A DNA stretch of 13,228 bases, taken from assembly GCA_017881765.1 (NCBI GenBank), contig JADGQN010000087.1:1-13228 (forward strand), written 5' to 3'. Numbering within the stretch: the first letter of the stretch is position 1; each line of letters starts with the position of its first letter. Under the pieces are notes generated by a model that had not been told where the DNA came from, searched no databases, and saw nothing but the letters and a program-made list of their open reading frames with translations. A program made the position numbers and the translations under genes. The stretch is from Syntrophobacterales bacterium. GTDB taxonomy: Bacteria > Desulfobacterota > Syntrophorhabdia > Syntrophorhabdales > WCHB1-27. Positions 13,174 to 13,228 of the stretch are shown here, piece after piece.

Positions 13174-13228
13174 GATGGGGTATGCTGATAAATCTGGTGA
13201 AATGTGTCGGCTGCTACAGTTGTGTGGT
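13170..13228 (+). CDS. 4Fe-4S ferredoxin-type electron-transfer subunit, N-terminal fragment (cut by window edge)
   Basis: Only the first 19 complete codons are present: MRWGMLINLVKCVGCYSCVV (the last residue read from a partial codon GT). The C-x2-C-x2-C motif (CVGCYSC) just after a short beta strand is the hallmark of PsrB/PhsB/NrfC/DmsB-type subunits, which carry several [4Fe-4S] clusters and pair with the preceding molybdoenzyme. The ATG overlaps the TGA of the upstream gene (ATGA), which supports translational coupling and a stoichiometric complex. The rest of the gene lies beyond the window. Confidence 0.85.
   Translation, partial: MRWGMLINLVKCVGCYSCV

Overview
The window looks like a catabolic gene neighbourhood from a strictly anaerobic, syntrophic or aromatic/organic-acid-degrading bacterium. 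Desulfobacterota of the Syntrophorhabdus/Syntrophales type is my guess from the gene mix, and there is no rRNA or other marker to prove it. The mix is an aldehyde:ferredoxin oxidoreductase, an iron-type alcohol dehydrogenase, a DMSO-reductase-family molybdoenzyme, a fumarate-reductase-like flavoprotein with its Fe-S partner, an IclR regulator, an SDR dehydrogenase, and two solute-binding proteins from different transporter families. No tRNA, rRNA, CRISPR array, transposase or phage gene was seen.

Layout. Everything left of about 5.7 kb is on the minus strand and everything right of about 5.96 kb is on the plus strand, so the window is organised around a divergent promoter region (5680-5965). 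Read leftward, the first unit is SDR dehydrogenase (5679-4918) then an ABC-type solute-binding protein (4816-3557). The second is an IclR regulator (3224-2451), an FAD fumarate reductase/succinate dehydrogenase-like flavoprotein (2426-723) and a three-cluster Fe-S subunit (713-48), with gaps of only 24 and 9 bases. Read rightward come Fe-ADH (5966-7120) and AOR (7146-8984). After a 241-base gap with a promoter candidate there follow a 45-codon ORF with a signal peptide (9226-9363), a TctC/Bug solute-binding protein (9445-10419), a 21-codon coupling ORF (10421-10486), a 101-kDa-class molybdopterin oxidoreductase (about 10486-13173), and the first 59 bases of a ferredoxin-type partner subunit (from 13170) cut by the window edge.

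How it may work together. The two binding proteins would capture an exogenous carboxylate or related substrate, but no permease is present in the window. SDR, Fe-ADH and AOR together could interconvert alcohol, aldehyde and acid. The molybdoenzyme with its ferredoxin subunit and the FrdAB-like pair are two further redox modules, which could act on pathway intermediates and deliver or take electrons. The substrate is not identifiable from sequence alone.

The strongest non-coding signal is a pair of almost identical palindromes (core TTCCATATATGGAA). One lies just downstream of the likely IclR promoter and one just downstream of the likely SDR promoter, in matching geometry. They are excellent candidates for the operators of the IclR protein encoded here and would tie the two leftward units into one regulon, possibly with the rightward genes.
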